From positions 44,573-108,572 of the forward strand of contig JANQBS010000136.1 in assembly GCA_033085395.1 (NCBI GenBank): a DNA stretch of 64,000 bases. Reading direction: 5' to 3'. Made by a program: the position numbers and the translations under genes. Below are positions 46,181-56,045 of the stretch, one piece after another (the stretch's first letter is position 1; each line of letters opens with the position of its first letter). The DNA is from Xanthoparmelia taractica (Eukaryota; Ascomycota; Lecanoromycetes; Lecanorales; Parmeliaceae). The notes under the pieces were generated by a model. That model was not told the origin of the DNA and ran no database searches. It saw only the letters and a program-made list of their open reading frames with translations.

Positions 46181-46954
46181 TATGTCTAATGCGTATATAT
46201 AGTACGTCCAATACGTCCAATACGTCCAATAGCTGTAATGCCTGTAACGCGTCTAATAATGCCCACTCAACTGCTTGCACGAGACGAGCGTGATAGATCG
46301 GAAAGATGGAAGCTGTGTGTTTATTTCTGCTGTGGCTGGATGAAGTAGTATGGTGATGGATAAGAGGACAGAACGGATGATAGGATGGATGACAGAACGG
46401 ATGATAGGGCAGAACGGAGGAGAGGAGAGGAGAGGAGGGAAGACGGTGGGTGTGGGGACGACGACGACGCTGGCTGGGGTTAGTTAAGAAGAAGGGGGGG
46501 ATCCATCTGGAGACTGCATAGGAGGAGTAATTTAAATTGGCAACAGATACATGCAACCAAGGTAAGCAAGAAGGTCATCCCCAAGGTACCTTGGCTGAAC
46601 ATATATGCAGTACTCGTACTACCAACAGTTTGCATGTTTTTCATACCCGTTACAAAAGCTATATATATATGTGACCTCCAAGGAAAGCAAAAGCAAAAGC
46701 AAAAGAAAAAGAGCGGCGGTGTGGTGTTCGAGTGTGCGAGACGAATGAACTTGTTGGGAAGTAAGGTACTTAAAAGATTGATACTGAGCTGGCTACATAC
46801 AACGTGCTGCTAAGCTACGAGCAGTTCTGCTCGAACGGGGATATGAATCCTCGTTCGTCTCGATCAAAAGTATTCACAAGCAAGAAGTTGAGAGCTCTCT
46901 CTCTCTCTCATCGCCGGCGCATACCCCTCTACTGCGCAAAGCCGCACCACAGCC
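46181..46954. other. Intergenic region
   Basis: Continues as purine-rich low-complexity sequence (GATGACAGAACG and GGAGAGGAGAGG repeats at 46,370-46,440), an AGCAAA repeat near 46,685-46,705 and a CT run at 46,890-46,908. No gene recognised; the 3' end of the gene on the minus strand falls here. Confidence 0.5.
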
Positions 46955-47938
46955 TCAAGCCGTCTCCGCCATCTCAACGTCCTTCCCCTCCTCCTCCTCC
47001 TCATCCTCATCCTCATCATCAGCATCCCCCCCCTCATCATCAAACTCACTCAAATCGCTCTCCCCCACCGTCCCCATCCCCGGCGTCATATCCCTCTCCC
47101 CAACCATCTTCATCTCAATCAGTCTCTCCACCTTCTCATGCTCACTCCCCCACACCGCCTCCCCCAGATCCCTCCCCCACTGCAAATCCGTGCCGAACTC
47201 GTGCTCGCACAGCTTGACCGCCTGCCACGCGTGCTCGGACAGGGTGCTGGCGGCAGGGTGGGCGCCGTAGCGCTCGCTGCCGTAGTAGGCCATGAGTTCT
47301 TTGGCGACGGGGGCGACGATGCGGTGGGATGTGCGGAGGTTGTGGACCCAGATGCGGATTTGCTTTAGGCGGTGCGCTTTGGCGCGGTGGTAGGCGTCCC
47401 AGTCGATGTCTTTGGCTGCTGCTGCTGCTGGTGCTGGGCGGGTGTGAGTGAGTTTGAGGTTTGTTTTTTCGATGTGAGAGGGGAGAATGGGAGAGGATGG
47501 TTCACCTATGGGACCAGCCTTTTGAGACTTTGCAGCTTTTTTCGCATCAGTTGACGAGTTGCTTGGCACCTTGGGTTTTTTCCATGGCTGCGGTGCGTGA
47601 GGGCCTGGCTTATTGTTTCTTTTGGGAGGCTTGCCCGAAACTCTTGGCCCTTGTGATTTCTGTGTTGAGCGGTGAGTACGCTTGTGGGCTTTGTAGCTGG
47701 AGAAGCTTGATGCTCTTGGAGCTTGGGAATGCAGAGTCGCATGTTGAGTGGATTTCGAGATGTTGCGCTTTGAGCTGGCGGACAAGTTGGACATGCGGTG
47801 CTGTTGGCTGTTGTAAGTCGCCTGTCTGAGGAGTCCGAGGTGTGGACGACGTCGGCCTATCGCGATGTCATTGGGCCATGATAGCGGTGGACGCTGTGAT
47901 ATTGTTCCCTTTCGGGTGCGAGGCTTGGTAACAGCCAT
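46955..47938 (-). CDS. Uncharacterised protein with basic N-terminus and acidic C-terminus
   Basis: A single uninterrupted 327-residue frame. The first about 150 residues are rich in Lys, Arg, Ser and Pro (KPPKRNNKPGPHAPQPWKKP) and look disordered, possibly with nuclear targeting. A structured-looking segment follows at about 175-275: DWDAYHRAKAHRLKQIRIWV, then PVAKELMAYYGSERYG and HAWQAVKLCEHEFGTDLQWG. The tail is strongly acidic (DDEGGDADDEDEDEEEEEG). I do not recognise the family. The length, lack of stops and helical middle segment suggest a real gene, and an initiating ATG at 47,938 follows an ordinary leader. No partner can be inferred from neighbours. Confidence 0.6.
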   Translation of the reverse strand: MAVTKPRTRKGTISQRPPLSWPNDIAIGRRRPHLGLLRQATYNSQQHRMSNLSASSKRNISKSTQHATLHSQAPRASSFSSYKAHKRTHRSTQKSQGPRVSGKPPKRNNKPGPHAPQPWKKPKVPSNSSTDAKKAAKSQKAGPIGEPSSPILPSHIEKTNLKLTHTRPAPAAAAAKDIDWDAYHRAKAHRLKQIRIWVHNLRTSHRIVAPVAKELMAYYGSERYGAHPAASTLSEHAWQAVKLCEHEFGTDLQWGRDLGEAVWGSEHEKVERLIEMKMVGERDMTPGMGTVGESDLSEFDDEGGDADDEDEDEEEEEGKDVEMAETA

Positions 47939-48641
47939 GGTGTGGTTCTACTTGAGCGCGATGACCATGCTGAGGAGGATGGATATTTGAGGAAGATGTT
48001 AAATGAAACTTGGGAGGTGAATGGATGGCTGGCGATGTCATGATGCGACCACGACAACGGTGTTGGCCCGGCGAAGTACTCTCGGGTACTGACACTCAGA
48101 TGGCTCGTCGTGTGTGTCGACAATGCCATTGTGTAGCGATGAGGCCCACATCCCAGGGCTTGCGTCTCTTAGAAGAACTACAAGGACCATTGCGTGAGGA
48201 TATATATATGAGTAGGAGAGTATCTAATACCTAAAGTGCCAGATATTGGCAGAGCTTCCCGTTTGATAAGATCTCTATCAGTCAAGAAATTGCTGGAATC
48301 CAACAGAACTTATTCAGGCATTATGTGCGCTCGTTACAGGCAAACCTGACGTCTTTCTGGTTGATCAAAATACCTTGTAAACATCGAATCTCTCTTGTGC
48401 TCTAGGTATCACCTGAGGATATCATAGAGATTCTATGGCTTGGGGTACCCTTGGAAGACCGACTGCTATCACAGTAGCGGATGAGCACCACCGCGTCAAC
48501 CGTCTATCTATGCGCTGTTGTAAAGCCATGCATCTGGATCATCATGTCAGCCACCCACCTGGAACCATCTTTCCGGTAATATGCTCACCTGATTTTTTAC
48601 CTCATCGTCTACTTCGACGTTGGTTTGGTTTTCTAGCCCTT
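47939..48641. other. Intergenic region
   Basis: About 0.7 kb upstream of the basic/acidic gene, holding its promoter. The right part, 48,430-48,641, may contain further decayed codons of the SDR remnant on the minus strand, but I cannot read them reliably. Confidence 0.35.
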
Positions 48642-48992
48642 TCAACCCTCAGCGAGGTGACTAGCGAGGCCACCGGCATTACTGATCGGAACCGTGAGAT
48701 GTAGATTCTGCAGACCGGCAAGAGATTCCTCAAGGTGCTGGTGTGTCTCCGGTAGCGTCAAGAGAAAAGAGCTTTGGTGGTTGACATCAATATGTTCTTC
48801 TTCAGCTGCTTCTCGACGATCGAACAACTTCGGCCGACGACGGTCGTGCAGAATGACATTGAAGCCAGCATCGGATGGCGCTTGTGCAAGATGGCGTAGG
48901 ATGAGGTTGCATAAGGAAGTAGGCATGTAGGGCGGATCGGCAGATGAGATGGAGAGTGGAGAAGATGCCAATGCAACGCGTCGGCCTCTCAA
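48642..48992 (-). pseudogene. Short-chain dehydrogenase/reductase (hydroxysteroid dehydrogenase-like) remnant
   Basis: The frame contains AGFNVILHDRRRPKLFD, as in the second strand and cofactor-specificity loop of SDR enzymes, and later LQNLHLTVPISNAGG, corresponding to the LTVLINNVGG block of 17-beta-hydroxysteroid dehydrogenase-like members. The TGxxxGxG nucleotide-binding motif that should precede is missing, and the frame stops before the catalytic YxxxK. A 117-residue fragment of a protein that is normally about 300 residues, hence a probable pseudogene. Confidence 0.4.
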
Positions 48993-50883
48993 AGCATGTT
49001 AGCTCCGTGTATGCATCTGATCCACTTGGTAGTACGTCTGAAGGAAGCACATTGGTTTCTCGGATTGACAAGATGCTGTTTCTCGAACAACAGGCGTACA
49101 GTGACGCCTGTATTTGACAGTGTCATGGCACAGTTGAAGAAAAGACTTCTATCTTGCTGCTTCCTGATCAAACATAGTTAAGAAGTGGTTGTTGGTTTCT
49201 ACCTGGATTGCGCCAAGACAACAAAGCTGTATAAGGCTGAAGGCTTGAGATTCGCAGGTATCTTCTGGTGAGCGAAGGAATCAATAGGGTGGTGGGGGAA
49301 GGACTTGTTAGGGATAATAATAGCTTATACGCCTGCCACATTAGATCCCGCTGTCAAGAGCCTTTTCTAGACATCTTGGATTCTATAGCTACTGCGTGTC
49401 GCAGCGTGGTAATATGCTTGAGGGCTGCACGGTTTGGAATAGATGCACGCTAGGGCCCGGGGTATCATTATCATTGTATGATATCAGCCAGTGCATTGCT
49501 CGATTTGATTGAGGGTACTTGGAAGTTGGAAGGGGAGATGAGAAAGTCGAGCCTACAGTAGTAGGACTCGTTTACGACTTGCGGCCGAGAGATAAAGGGG
49601 GTATGGGATTTGAAATACTTTCAAGTAGTATGCTGGTATCTTAAGTCAGTGGATCAAAATCCAATTGGTTGTGACTTGTGGGTAAGTAGTACATCCACGG
49701 TCATATTTCTATGACAGTATGACTACGGGCGCTGTGACGATGGTACCTTACTTCTATCTACTTCTACTTAGGAAGTATCTTACTTGAGGAAGCCGAGGGA
49801 TATCTCGGTTCATCTCGGCAATCTTAGAGAGAGAATTTAAGATTTGCATGATCTGCATTTGCAGGCTCCACAAGCGCCTTGTTCCCCCTAAATTGGGTTA
49901 GTGCGGGTTACTTTTAGTTCCAAGGTAGTTAGTGCTTGCAATCTCCGAGCATTCGAGACCACTTGTTGACCTGCTTGACTTGGTTTGACTTGCTTCTAAC
50001 ACAACGCCACCCAAGTCCACACAACATGCCCGGCAACCACGCATGGACTCGGAGAATAATAGGGAGACAGACTAACCGACTGACCGCGTGGAGATGGGCA
50101 CGGACGACATGACAGATTCGTTTGATGGTGCAAGACAAACCAATTGATTGGGAAGGACTACCCCAAGTAAATTACTGGGGAGCGCACACCCTTGTACGCA
50201 TGTCCCGCTTTCTTTCGCTTCTGTGATCTCCACGCGACATCCGCCGCCCATATGCCCTTACCTGCACACTGCCCAGTGTACTTCTACACCTCTCTACCAG
50301 CCAGCTGGTCTCAAACTGTTGGCCGTCTACGCTATTCGGGAAACATGGGGTACCTATGGGTAAGTACTCGCACCTCACGCATACTTCTACCTTAATGATC
50401 AAAGTCTTTTCACTTCCCTAGTCTTCCCGTTAGCACGGGCTTGTTCCTGCCCCCATCGCTAACACGGGCATGCCTCCTCCCTTGAATTACCTTACCCCAG
50501 TTACCCAAGGTACTTTTAGACCTATCACAATTTGACGCTTCCTATGAAGAAGAGAGACAAGACACCTCTAGTGAGTAGTGGGACGGAATATATATTTTGA
50601 CATCAAATCCCCCCGTAGCTACTCCTCCGACCAAAGTGAATATCATTCCAGGCTTCTAATCTTTCTCCAATTGCATATCCTACCTTAGTAGCCGTGGACC
50701 CCGAGAATACTGACCGAGGGCCACAACCTCCAACTTGCATTTTAACTTTCCTTCCAAAAAAAACACTTGCCGGCTCGTCACTCGTTACTTCCCATCTCTA
50801 CTCTTCTTTCATTCTTATACCCACCCTTCCAGCTGCTCCTCTTCATATACTCATCTCTCCATCACCACCACCACAAGCCAAAC
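48993..50883. other. Intergenic region, 1.9 kb
   Basis: No gene recognised. The last 200 bases before 50,884 are pyrimidine-rich (CTCTCCATCACCACCACCAC), typical of a fungal core promoter and leader, and belong to the RGS-domain gene. Earlier sequence shows only short frames without family features. Confidence 0.4.
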
Positions 50884-52523
50884 ATGGTTTATTCTCTCAC
50901 ATACCGTCGTCCCCCTCATGTCGACTCCGCTCGAGCTTCCGTCCTCGGCAACGAGAAGACCAAGTCCATTGGCGAGGCCTCCATGGATTCCCAAGCCTCT
51001 GGAGGCTCTGGCGGAATGTCCTTTGGTATCCCGGATGCCTTGTCTTTCGACCGCATCATCACTGGAGGCACTTGCCCGGTAAGAGTCCATTACCTGTTTC
51101 CTCCCCACACCACCAAAGCTCCAGCTTCATGCCACTGTATCCCAATTGATCAGCATCCTTCCCCTACATCTACTTGCATTGCGGCCAATCTGATCCGTCT
51201 GGCTGACTTAATCCCTTCTAGCCGTGCACAACACGCGACTTCATGAACTACCTCATCTACATTGAACATTCCGCCGAGAATCTCCAATTCTATCTCTGGT
51301 ACCGTGACTACCTCAGGCGTTTCAACGAGCTTCCACCCAATCAGCGAGCTCTTGCACCCGAGTGGTCTGCAGAGCAGGCAGAGTTGGATGCACAGGCGAA
51401 TCAGGGAACACCGGGACCCAAGCAGCAAATCAGTGCGGAGACTGCTGCTGTGTTCAAGGGCACAGATTTCGCTCCTCCAGTTGCTAGTGTAGTCGAGGTG
51501 AAAGGCAACCCCTTCAATACACCACCAAGAACCCCGAATGCCGAAAAGTCCAGAGACAGTGTGGCTCCATCCGAGCGAGCTTGGAGCGAGAACGCCTCTA
51601 CGTTGTTTTCCAATACCGAGAGATCGTTCCGGGCAAAGACTGCAGGTGCTTTTCAAGGCGCCGATCTCAAATGGCAGCCATGTGAGCGCCCCTTTTGTCT
51701 TCTACGAAAAACGAGCAAACGTTGATGTCTGAGCAGTCACGATCCAGCCGTTCCGAGAAGAGCTTTCACGCGTCATTTCGATCTACATTGCAGATGGTGC
51801 ACCTCGCCAGCTGAATCTCTCAGCGAAGGAGCGGACGACTCTGCTGCACGCCTTGGCCAACACCACTCACCCTACTGCCTTCCGGGTCGTCGTCCACACG
51901 GTCGAATGGTCCCTCCGTCATCAAGCCCACCCCAATTTCATTCGATGGACCATTTGCAACGGCAACAGGCCTCGTGTCATCTTCGCTCGTGGTCTCGGTA
52001 TTGCCGGCATCATTGGTGGTATCATCTGTGCCATCCTCATCACTCTCAGTAATGCTGGTCGAGGCTGGAGAGTACTTTCGGCCATTGGCTTTATGTTTGG
52101 CGTTTCAACCCTCGTGGCTGCCTGGAAGGGCATGTGCGTTGTAGGTTTCTTTCTGATCATCCGTGGGAGAAGGCCAAGCTGGGCATTGCTAATCCCTGCC
52201 AGGTCCTTCATGGCATGCACCACCGCCATCTCCGCCCGTGGGAGCTTTTCACCGAGGAAGACAGCGAATCATCTATGGACATGGGCAAAGGTTCCTTCGA
52301 CACGCTTGGCAGCGCCAACAGCTACGAAGACGAACCCTGGATCGCCAAATACGAGAAACGCAACATCATCCGTAAAATCTTTGATCGCGAAGTCTGGATT
52401 CAAGAGCCGGCTCTCCGGCAAATCCAGGACACCATCTTCTTGCAAGCTCTTGGAGGTGCACTGATCATCACTGCCATCTCGGTGGGAATTTTCTGTGCCT
52501 TTCCAAAGGGCAACTACTATTAG
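50884..52523 (+). CDS. RGS-domain membrane protein (Rax1-like)
   Basis: Four exons, 50884-51078, 51222-51681, 51737-52140 and 52203-52523, give about 459 residues. The RGS domain begins TTRDFMNYLIYIEHSAENLQFYLWYRDY (seen across about residues 68-95), is split by a Ser/Pro-rich insert, and resumes with FREELSRVISIYIADGAPRQLNL and HPTAFRVVVHTVEWSLR. Hydrophobic segments follow: IAGIIGGIICAILITL, VLSAIGFMFGVSTLVAA and a last one near the C-terminus, ALGGALIITAISVGIFCAF. RGS domains speed GTP hydrolysis on G-alpha subunits; fungal RGS proteins with C-terminal membrane spans resemble yeast Rax1, which marks bud sites, and the poorly studied RgsD-type group. The loop between spans contains LHGMHHRHLRPWELF. 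Whether it still acts on G-alpha is not decidable from sequence. Confidence 0.85.
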
Positions 52524-53228
52524 GTGCATGTGCTTTTACGTAGCGTTGTGTTGCAACGGGTGACATGCATGCATCATCGCTGGTCGGAGACGCTCGGTCG
52601 GTTCGCCTCGGCTTGCTTCTACCCGGATGCACTATTTGCACATACATCATTCCATTCTGTTATCTCGCTCTTTTGACTAATTGCTGTTAACTATATCTTC
52701 ATGTTGCTTAAGAGATGACGCTTGCATGGCGTTGAAAAATCATACCCCATTTGGCGATGGCGCTTGAAGAAGAGTAGAAAGGGAGTTGTGCTGCTATGGT
52801 AGAGCCTGAGATGGTTGCCTCCGGAGGCTGCTCACGCTGTCGATCATTTATATTTAAACTGTAATGCATAAGTAGCTAGAGAGCAGATGAGAGCAAATTC
52901 TGGAACTGCGTATGCTAAAATGAAGAATGATTGAGTCGTGGGGATTTGATCTTTTTGATCGACAAGCACTCGCTCTTATGGCTGCTGTCTTTCATACAAT
53001 CATTTCATTCGTCAGCCGCACCTTTGGATATCTAAGCATGCTACATCGGCTCCCTGTCTCCTCTAACATGCGAGATGTGCCACTGTCCAAGGACATCCGG
53101 TATCCTCTGGCCAACACATCAATCAGATCCACCGCCCGCCACCGTGAAACTCGTCGTCTACCCGCTTCCGCACCGCCGGTGTTCCATGTCTCCCATAGCT
53201 TCCCTTTTCCAGAGCCGGGACGTGGTAG
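52524..53228. other. Intergenic region between convergent genes
   Basis: Contains the 3' ends of the RGS-domain gene and of GNA1. A 315-nt plus-strand frame at 52,927 shows no family feature. Nothing else is seen. Confidence 0.4.
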
Positions 53229-53998
53229 TCATTTGTCGTAGTAGTGTGCCATTTCCAGTCCGACCCGCTTGTAGCCGCATTTTACGTAGAAGCCTTCGTT
53301 TGTCTCGGAGCAGTCGAGAATCGTCTGGGGAGTAAGGATGTCAGCTTGGCGTGGTTGCGAACATGAGAGGGCAAGAGGGATGACGATGAGGGTACCGAAG
53401 CGGGTTGCGCGCGCTGCCACGAAGACTGACCTTGTAGCACCCAACCTTCTCCGCTATGTAGTCGAGAGCCTCTATAATGCGGAGGCCCAATTTCTTCCCT
53501 TGCTGATCTTTATTGACGACAATATCTTCAATATGCCCCACCAAGCCGAGATTGTGTATGCTGTTGCCCCAAACGAAAAAACGAGCGAAGAATCAGCGCA
53601 TGCACACACCGACGACAACAACAAGCTCCAAGGGCTTGTCACCACCACACACGAACGAAACGAACGCACAATTTCCGCTCCACGACCACACAGCCCGTCC
53701 CCACCACTTTGCCCTCCCCGTCGCACACCACCAGTATGTAGTACTCCTCCCCGCGCTTCGCCATCCAATCGTAGCGCTCCGTCCACGCGGGCTCCGAGAT
53801 GTCTCCGACGGCCGTGAGGACCCTGAGCACGTCGAGCACGCCCGCTTTGTAGTCGGAGCGCTGCAGGGGCCGCATGGTGTAGTTTTCCGGGAGGGCGGAG
53901 GCGACGGAGGGGGAGATGAGGGAGGGGGAGAAGAGGGGGCCGTGGGTGGTGTGCGACATGTTTTGGTTGCCGGTGGTGGCGGCTGGTGATTGCCACAT
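53229..53998 (-). CDS. GNA1: Glucosamine-6-phosphate N-acetyltransferase
   Basis: Three minus-strand exons, 53998-53670, 53560-53431 and 53324-53229, encode about 184 residues. The enzyme transfers acetyl from acetyl-CoA to glucosamine-6-phosphate, the second step to UDP-GlcNAc, needed for chitin and glycosylation. Seen: LFSPSLISPSVASALPENYT, MRPLQRSDYKAGVLDVLRVL, the GNAT core GHIEDIVVNKDQQGKKLG with its acetyl-CoA-binding QxxGxxG/A-type loop, LRIIEALDYIAEKVGCYK, then DCSETNEGFYVKCGYK and the tail EMAHYYDK. Splicing at AAATT|GTGCG restores ERKFIHNLGLVGHIED, and the last intron joins CYK to TILDC. The start at 53,998 adds 13 residues before an alternative ATG at 53,959 (MSHTTHG), which is closer to the start of relatives. 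Confidence 0.93.
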
Positions 53999-54231
53999 GG
54001 TGATGGCGGTAGGGGAGAAGGTTGTAATTGAATTGTCGGTGGAAAGTTACTTGAGGCTTGAGATGTAGGTAGACCTGGGAGCGGAGCTGGCTATGGGGAA
54101 AGCTAAGCGATTCCGGTTCAGGTAACAGGCTGGGGGTCACTCTAGGGCTGGTTCCTGGCTAAAAGGCTTCCCCTTGGGAAGGCCTAAGCGCAACATGTTG
54201 GGCTACGGTTCGGGCCCCAATACCAAGACAG
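53999..54231. promoter_or_regulatory. Compact divergent promoter of GNA1 and TRM44
   Basis: Only 233 bp separate the two start codons, which face away from each other. Both promoters and both 5' leaders must fit here or overlap the coding sequences. No specific site is named with confidence. Confidence 0.6.
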
Positions 54232-56045
54232 ATGCCTGCAAAGATGTTAGATTTCGACGATCTCATTTCAGACAGTACAGAAATTCACCCTTCACAACAA
54301 TTGCCAAACGAAGCCTGGCTGGCGGTGTTGCAGCATTCCTGCCAGTTCCCGCCTGACATATTCGAGTCCGTCTCTCTCAATCTGCTGAAAAACCCAAACA
54401 TCAATTCCAGCCTGCTCTTTCGCGCGGATGTCCTCTACGACAGCTTGTCCGAGCTCACGAATGTACAAGTATCGGACAGTGAAGAGAACCAGTTGCGGCA
54501 CTGGCTGCAAGAATACAATGTCCAAGATGGACAGTTACCAGGATTGGAGGTCAAAAGAACGATTATCCGGCGGATGATTCCTCGAAATCCTCAATTGGAC
54601 AAGCCAATCGCTCAGACATGTCTCCTACTTCAATCATCCACCGACAGTACGGGCGACCTGAAGCGCTCTCTTGTGATCTACATACCGCACGCCTCGAGCA
54701 TTGACGAAGTTCCCTGGTACCACCCAAGAGTCCAGTCACTGGCTTACATGCATTGCTGGAACCCAACCGCATATTCCGAAAAACCCCAGGGCACCATTTC
54801 TCTACACTACCGCCTGTATCCCTCCGAGTCTCTCCCGTTATCCTCACGTCTTCTCCGGACGGGCCAGCATCTATTGTCGACGATCCACAAACACGGCCAG
54901 GGCCGGTTGACCGGCTACACGAAACGTGTACACCATGATCAGATGTTTTCACAGCAGCGGGTTCAGAATACTTACACGGAGCTCAAGCAGAGGCATGCTC
55001 AGAGACTGTGTGACCGTTGGGTGGAAAAGACGGAGCCGAGCAAGCATGTCTTTGAGGATCTGGGCATCGCAGCTTTCCTGATTGAGCTGTGGAAGGATAT
55101 GTACGATGCAGGGAATGGTTCGGTCAATCAAGACGGAGATGGTCATACTAGTAATCGTGGGGGTTTCCCGGCTTTGTCGATATCGGGTGCGGCAACGGGG
55201 TGCTCGTTGATACACTGCTGCGCGAAGGATACTCAGGCTGGGGTTTCGATGCGCGCAGACGGAAGACATGGGATACTTTTGATGAATCAATTCAAGATAA
55301 GCTTAAGGAGATGATACTCGTTCCGCAGCCGTTGTTCGAATTACGGCATGACCCTATGTACCCTATCTACGCCAATGGAGGCATACTATCCGAGGGCCTC
55401 TCTTCTGCGATTACCGTAGAAAGAGCCGTGGGTGAACTTCCAGCATGGCACAATGGCGTCTTCCGTCAGGGTACATTTATCATTTCCAATCACGCAGATG
55501 AACTGACCCCTTGGACGCCTCTCCTAGCCTCCATCTCCTCCTCCCCTTTCCTCGCCATCCCATGCTGCTCACACAATCTCTCTGGTCTTCGTTTTCGCGC
55601 TCCATCCGTCTTCAACAACAATTCGGCAGACGCACTGGCACCTTCCTATTTTTCAGCGCACGTCAACAAATCCAAGTCCATAGCTATCGCCATTGCCTGC
55701 CCAGACAATGAGGAGATATTTAGCCCGGGGCCAGAACAAGGAGATCTCAAGGATCTCAACGCCAAGGCTCGAGCAAAGCAACCATCAGCTTATTCCAGCC
55801 TTTGCGATTGGGTCGCCCATTTAGCGGCCAGGGTGGGATACAAAGTCGAGCGAGAAATGCTACGGATGCCCAGCACGAGGAATGTTGGCATCGTTGGCCG
55901 AGCTCTGATGCCGGAGTTCCGTGAGCAAACATTAGATACAAGACGACAACGGGTCGGCGAGATAGTGATGAATGAGAAGGCGGACGGCGCGCAATGGGTT
56001 GAAAGGGCCCGGGGCCTGATGAGGGGAAAGGGTTCTGGGCATTGA
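54232..56045 (+). CDS. TRM44: tRNA (uracil-O(2)-)-methyltransferase TRM44, with a -1 reading-frame break
   Basis: Trm44 makes the 2'-O-methyl group at U44 of tRNA-Ser from S-adenosylmethionine. The first frame (54,232 to about 55,167) has the N-terminal domain and the conserved FEDLGIAAFLIELWKDMY. The second frame, one base back, continues PGFVDIGCGNGVLVDTLLREGY (motif I, SAM binding), GWGFDARRRKTWDTF, IISNHADELTPWTPL, IPCCSHNLSGLRFRAPS and RNVGIVGRALMP, ending at 56,045. The join falls at GGGTTTC (55,161-55,167), in zero-frame phase G GGT TTC; a -1 slip there gives GGFPGFVDIG exactly as in the family. About 604 residues result. I looked for an intron of the needed length (2 mod 3) across the non-conserved loop and found none of credible size. 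The options are a missing G in the adjacent five-G run (sequence error or true mutation) or a translational frameshift. It is divergent from GNA1. Confidence 0.85.
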
